Assembly (NCBI GenBank): GCA_018500075.1
Contig: JAHBAN010000045.1
Span: 1-9,385, forward strand
Length of the DNA: 9,385 nucleotides
Origin: Flavobacteriia bacterium
GTDB taxonomy: Bacteria > Bacteroidota > Bacteroidia > Flavobacteriales > Flavobacteriaceae
Direction: 5' to 3'
Position numbers and translations under genes: made by a program. Every line of letters begins with the position of its first letter. Position 1 is the stretch's first letter. The notes beneath the pieces are model-generated. The model made no database searches. It had not been told where the DNA came from and was given only the letters and a program-made list of their open reading frames with translations. Shown here piece after piece: positions 6,569-9,385 of this stretch.

Positions 6569-6702
6569 GCCAAAGACGCGGCCGCCCAAATCGCAGCCAG
6601 CCTCTGCCGCAATAGCGCCAGCTTGGGTAAATAGATGTTTCCAGCTGCAATATGCCGGTTCTTGCTCTTGCAAAGCCGGGGACTGTGGCGCTAGGAAAAG
6701 CC
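6569..6702 (+). other. Intergenic region between the ABC importer and the TSUP gene
   Basis: This 134-nt gap shows no convincing gene and no terminator with a T run. A weak promoter-like pair, TTGGGT at 6623-6628 and TGCAAT at 6646-6651 (17-nt spacer), matches consensus at three and four positions. An imperfect hairpin follows: CCGG (6655-6658) and TTGC (6662-6665) pair with GCAA (6670-6673) and CCGG (6676-6679) around a TCTT loop, with bulges. The TSUP ribosome-binding site AGGA is at 6693-6696. Whether the TSUP pair has its own promoter is undecided. Confidence 0.4.
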
Positions 6703-7623
6703 ATGATGATATACCTGCCCATCGCCGAGGTTTCGGTCAATGCGTTTGTCCTTTTGGGGCTGGGCGGGATTGTGGGCGTTCTGTCGGGGATGTTCGGGGT
6801 TGGCGGCGGCTTTCTGATGACGCCGCTTCTGTTCTTTATCGGCATTCCTCCGGCTGTGGCTGTGGCGACAGAAGCCAACCAGATTGTCGCCTCCTCTTTC
6901 TCGGGCGTGCTTGCGCATCTCAAGCGCAAGACCGTTGATCTGAAGATGGGCACGGTCCTGCTTGTTGGCGGGTTGATGGGCGCGGCTGTCGGGGTTGTGA
7001 TTTTCAATTATCTCAAGGCCTTGGGGCAAGTCGATCTGCTCGTGCGGCTCTGTTATGTGGTCTTTCTGGGCGTCGTTGGCGCGCTGATGTTTGTGGAAAG
7101 CCTCAACGCCATCCGCCGCGCCAAGGGCGCAAGTGGCGCGCCCAAGCGGCGCCGCCAGCGCGGCTGGATTTCCAAGATGCCGCTGAAGATGCGGTTTCAC
7201 ACCTCGGGGCTTTATATTTCGGTCATTCCGCCGATCATTGTCGGCCTTCTTGTCGGGATTCTCGCCGCGATTATGGGCGTTGGCGGCGGCTTTATCATGG
7301 TTCCGGCGATGATCTATATTCTGGGGATGCCGACCAAAGTTGTCGTCGGAACCTCGCTCTTCCAGATCATTTTTGTGACCGCCTTCACCACGCTGCTGCA
7401 CGCCACGACGAACTTCACTGTGGATATGGTTCTGGCGGTGCTTTTGCTTGTCGGAGGCGTCATCGGCGCGCAGATCGGGGCGCGGATTGGCGTCAAGATG
7501 AAGGCCGAGCAGCTGCGCATTCTGCTGGCGATCATGGTGCTCGCGGTCTGCGGCAAGCTTGCGATGGACCTTCTGTTTCAGCCTGCCGAGCTTTACTCTA
7601 TCGGCGCGGCGGGGGGGCACTGA
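6703..7623 (+). CDS. TSUP family (TauE/SafE) membrane permease, probable sulfite/sulfur-anion exporter
   Basis: A 306-residue inner-membrane protein of the TSUP (formerly DUF81) family, whose members export sulfite, sulfoacetate or other anions. It has about eight hydrophobic segments in two halves. Each half carries the same glycine motif: GVGGGFLMTP at 32-41 and GVGGGFIMVP at 192-201, exactly 160 residues apart. The halves are joined by a strongly basic, presumably cytoplasmic loop around residues 136-155 (including PKRRRQRGW at 147-155). The start is ATG 6703, with AGGA at 6693-6696 spaced 6 nt; an upstream in-frame ATG at 6652 lacks such a site and would add a tail that I do not recognise from the family. 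The gene ends with a G7 run and overlaps the next gene as TGATG. The substrate is not visible from sequence; sulfite is a family-level guess. Confidence 0.9.
   Translation: MMIYLPIAEVSVNAFVLLGLGGIVGVLSGMFGVGGGFLMTPLLFFIGIPPAVAVATEANQIVASSFSGVLAHLKRKTVDLKMGTVLLVGGLMGAAVGVVIFNYLKALGQVDLLVRLCYVVFLGVVGALMFVESLNAIRRAKGASGAPKRRRQRGWISKMPLKMRFHTSGLYISVIPPIIVGLLVGILAAIMGVGGGFIMVPAMIYILGMPTKVVVGTSLFQIIFVTAFTTLLHATTNFTVDMVLAVLLLVGGVIGAQIGARIGVKMKAEQLRILLAIMVLAVCGKLAMDLLFQPAELYSIGAAGGH
7611..7617 (+). repeat. G7 homopolymer at the end of the TSUP gene
   Basis: Seven consecutive Gs encode part of the last residues of the TSUP protein (AGGH at the end) and lie 5 nt before the start codon of the downstream gene. 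The run may act as a purine-rich ribosome-binding site. A one-base backward slip in it would open a frame straight into the next gene with no stop between (GCA, CTG, then its ATG). Confidence 0.9.
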
Positions 7624-8384
7624 TGCGTTTTGCTCTGGCTCTTGTCTGTCTCATCGTGGCAACCGCGGCCTCTGCTGAGAACGTCGTGCTGGGCCTGAGC
7701 CATAAATCTGTCTCGATCACCACCAATTTTGACGGCTCCGAAATCCTGATTTTCGGGGCGGTGAAGCGCGAAGCCGCCCTGCCCGCCGGGCCGCCCCTTG
7801 AGGTTGTGATTGCTGTGGCGGGGCCGCAGCAGCCGCTGACCGTGCGCCGCAAGGCCAAGCGTCTGGGCATCTGGGTCAACACCGATGAGGTCGAGGTCGA
7901 CAGCGCGCCGGCGTTTTATGCGATTGCCACATCGGGGCCGTTTCGGTCTGTCTTGAGCCACACCGAAGACCTGCGCCACCGGGTCTCTATTGCGCGTGTG
8001 ATCCGCTCGGTCGGCGCACCGATGCATCTGGAAAACGCCGTTGATTTTACCAAGGCCGTGATCCGCATTCGCGAGACCAACGGGCTGTATCAACTGCGTG
8101 AAAACAGCGTTGAAGTCACCGAAGAAACCCTCTTCAAGACCTCGATCGCCCTGCCGGCGAACCTGATCGAAGGGGCCTATCCGACCCGCATTTTCCTGAC
8201 CCGTGGCGGCAGGGTTGTGTCTGACTACGAGACGGTGATCGAAGTGAAAAAAGTCGGGCTGGAGCGGTTTTTGTTCAATCTGTCGCGTCAGGACCCGCTG
8301 ATTTACGGGCTGCTGTCGCTCGCCATTGCGATCTTTGCAGGCTGGGGCGCCTCGGCGGTCTTCCGGGTGTTTCAGCGCAGCTAA
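7623..8384 (+). CDS. TIGR02186 / Alph_Pro_TM family protein, periplasmic domain with C-terminal membrane anchor
   Basis: A 253-residue protein that I recognise as the alphaproteobacterial family TIGR02186 (Pfam Alph_Pro_TM), of unknown function. Residues 1-18 form a Sec signal peptide ending in ASA before E19. Residues 19 to about 222 should be a periplasmic, beta-strand-rich domain with no cysteines. A hydrophobic helix from about L226 to F247 (LIYGLLSLAIAIF within it) anchors the C-terminus, followed by the short basic tail RVFQRS, giving a periplasm-out, C-terminus-in topology. The ATG at 7623 overlaps the TSUP stop by one base, so the two are probably translationally coupled; the G7 run is the only candidate ribosome-binding site. 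Constant pairing with a TSUP permease suggests an accessory subunit, but no biochemical role can be read from the sequence. It converges with the minus-strand SDR gene 45 nt downstream. Confidence 0.87.
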   Translation: MRFALALVCLIVATAASAENVVLGLSHKSVSITTNFDGSEILIFGAVKREAALPAGPPLEVVIAVAGPQQPLTVRRKAKRLGIWVNTDEVEVDSAPAFYAIATSGPFRSVLSHTEDLRHRVSIARVIRSVGAPMHLENAVDFTKAVIRIRETNGLYQLRENSVEVTEETLFKTSIALPANLIEGAYPTRIFLTRGGRVVSDYETVIEVKKVGLERFLFNLSRQDPLIYGLLSLAIAIFAGWGASAVFRVFQRS

Positions 8385-8429
8385 ACCCGCGCGGCCCCGA
8401 AACGGCCAAAAACGACCCCGCCGAGCGCT

Positions 8430-9149
8430 TCAGCCGCGCCCGATATAGGGCATCTTTGTTGCCATCAGCGTCATGAACTGCACATTCGCCTCAAGCGGCA
8501 ATGTGGCCATGCTATAGACCGCCTCGGCGACATGGCGCACCTCCATCATCGGTGGCGGGGTGTCTGGCGTTTTGGCGGCAAGCTCCTCCAGAAGGGCGGT
8601 GCGCGCATTGCCGATATCAATCTGCCCACAGGCGATATTGAGGCTGCGCCCGTCCAGCGAGAGCGCCTTGGTCAGCCCTGTGATCGCGTGTTTTGTCACG
8701 GTGTAGCTGACCGCGTTTTCGCGCGGGGTATGGGCCGACACAGAGCCATTGTTGATGATCCGCCCGCCCTGCGGGGTTTGGGCGCGCATCACGGCAAAAG
8801 CCGCGCGGGCGGCATAAAACATCCCGTTCAGGTTCACATCCACCGCGGCGTGCCACTCTGTGAGCGCCAGCGCATCAATCGGCGCGGCGGTGCCAAAGCT
8901 GCCGGCGTTGTTAAAGAGCACATCCAGCCGCCCCGCTTTGGCGGCAAACCCTTGCACCGCGGCCTCGACCGCCGCCGCATCGGTGACATCACAGGGCAGC
9001 ACCTCGGCCCCCGCCTGCCCCGCCGCAATCTCTTTGAGCGCGGGCACGTTGCGCGCAAGCAACCCGACGCGCCAGCCCTGAGCCAAAAAATGCTCGGCGG
9101 TGGCGCGGCCAATGCCGGCACTTGCGCCGGTGATCAGGATTGATTTCAT
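8430..9149 (-). CDS. Classical short-chain dehydrogenase/reductase (SDR) of unknown substrate
   Basis: A 239-residue cytoplasmic oxidoreductase with a Rossmann fold. It has the cofactor-binding motif TGASAGIG (residues 7-14), an acidic DVT motif at 54-56, NNAG at 80-83, and the catalytic tetrad N106, S136, Y149 and K153 (YTVTK). R15 and R33 next to the cofactor site favour NADP(H), by analogy with other SDRs. After the active site, where many classical SDRs have a PG motif, this protein has CGQIDIG (174-180). The start, complementary to 9147-9149, is chosen because it begins the conserved MKSILITGAS and has an excellent GGAGGA (complement of 9156-9161) 6 nt upstream. The frame stays open beyond this, but the added part is not SDR-like and overlaps the upstream gene. 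The start overlaps the previous stop as ATGA. Substrate unknown. Confidence 0.92.
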   Translation of the reverse strand: MKSILITGASAGIGRATAEHFLAQGWRVGLLARNVPALKEIAAGQAGAEVLPCDVTDAAAVEAAVQGFAAKAGRLDVLFNNAGSFGTAAPIDALALTEWHAAVDVNLNGMFYAARAAFAVMRAQTPQGGRIINNGSVSAHTPRENAVSYTVTKHAITGLTKALSLDGRSLNIACGQIDIGNARTALLEELAAKTPDTPPPMMEVRHVAEAVYSMATLPLEANVQFMTLMATKMPYIGRG

Positions 9150-9385
9150 AGCTCTTCCTCCGCTTCCAGTTCCAGTTTTGGCGCAGGCACGACCAGATCC
9201 GCCGTGGTCAGCGGTGCGCTCGGCATGGAGAGCCGGTTGCGCACAACCCAAAGCAGCCGCTCCTCCGCGCGGCCCATCGCCACAAAGGCGACCCGCTTCC
9301 CGAACGGTTCCCCCGCCTCGCTGCGCCCCCTGCGCGTTTTGGCCTCTCGTTCCAGCCCCAAGACCTGCCCATCGCGCCACTGGGA
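9146..9385 (-). CDS. C-terminal part of an unrecognised protein, cut by the window edge
   Basis: On the minus strand this frame is open from the window edge to a TGA complementary to 9146-9148, giving the last 79 residues of a longer protein. The stop overlaps the SDR start as ATGA, which supports a real coding sequence translated just before the SDR. The fragment has a basic stretch (EREAKTRRGRSEAG), a hydrophobic core (GKRVAFVAMGRAEERLLWVV), a proline-containing segment and an acidic end (KLELEAEEEL). I do not recognise the family. No membrane segment, metal motif or catalytic motif is evident in the visible part. The competing frame over the same bases (the upstream extension of the SDR frame) is Gly/Arg/Ala-rich and looks non-coding. 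Confidence 0.65.
   Translation of the reverse strand, partial: SQWRDGQVLGLEREAKTRRGRSEAGEPFGKRVAFVAMGRAEERLLWVVRNRLSMPSAPLTTADLVVPAPKLELEAEEEL

Noticed and set aside
6652..6702. An in-frame ATG at 6652 as the start of the TSUP protein.
   Set aside because: No Shine-Dalgarno sequence precedes it and it lies in an imperfect hairpin; AGGA with correct spacing points to the ATG at 6703.
8385..8429. GGCC-N7-GGCC followed by five As between the convergent genes, considered as a terminator.
   Set aside because: The stem is only 4 bp, and on the minus strand the T run precedes rather than follows the hairpin; no credible terminator for either strand.
9150..9380. N-terminal extension of the SDR by 77 residues.
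   Set aside because: The conserved SDR N-terminus begins at MKSILITG with a strong GGAGGA upstream, and the extension overlaps a better coding frame of the preceding gene.

Overview
The window reads as a chromosomal segment of an alphaproteobacterium, most likely of the order Rhodobacterales (Roseobacter/Rhodobacter type). The reasons are the GC-rich coding sequence, the gene order Nfu-type scaffold - tsaB - rimI, a TauE/SafE permease followed by a TIGR02186-type membrane-anchored protein, and the protein sequences themselves. This is judgement from recognised families, not a database search. There are no rRNAs, tRNAs, insertion sequences, phage genes or CRISPR arrays, and I see no clear sign of recent horizontal transfer.

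Layout. (1) Positions 161-1728, plus strand: a tightly packed housekeeping operon of an Nfu-type Fe-S scaffold, tsaB (t6A tRNA modification) and rimI (ribosomal protein S18 acetyltransferase). Both junctions overlap by exactly 11 nt, and tsaB appears to start at TTG. (2) Positions 1729-1860: a promoter region with two short inverted repeats, then a leader hairpin. (3) Positions 1861-6568, plus strand: a complete BMP-family ABC importer of the nucleoside/purine type. It consists of a periplasmic binding protein, a hairpin terminator, a double-domain ATPase, and two different BPD_transp_2 permeases joined by TGATG stop/start overlaps. (4) Positions 6703-8384, plus strand: a TSUP (TauE/SafE) permease and a periplasmic C-terminally anchored TIGR02186/Alph_Pro_TM protein, again joined by TGATG, with a G7 run just before the junction. 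(5) Positions 8430-9385, minus strand and convergent with the rest: a short-chain dehydrogenase/reductase, and before it the C-terminal end of an unrecognised gene whose stop overlaps the SDR start as ATGA.

How the genes work together. The first operon serves basic maturation functions. The ABC operon should supply purines or nucleosides: the binding protein captures ligand in the periplasm, the two permeases form the channel, and the ATPase powers it, probably through a single functional composite ATP site. The intercistronic terminator would allow the binding protein to be made in excess over the membrane parts. The TSUP/TIGR02186 pair probably forms an anion (sulfur-compound) export unit; it is the least characterised module here and the best candidate for new biology. 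The minus-strand genes show no clear link to the rest.
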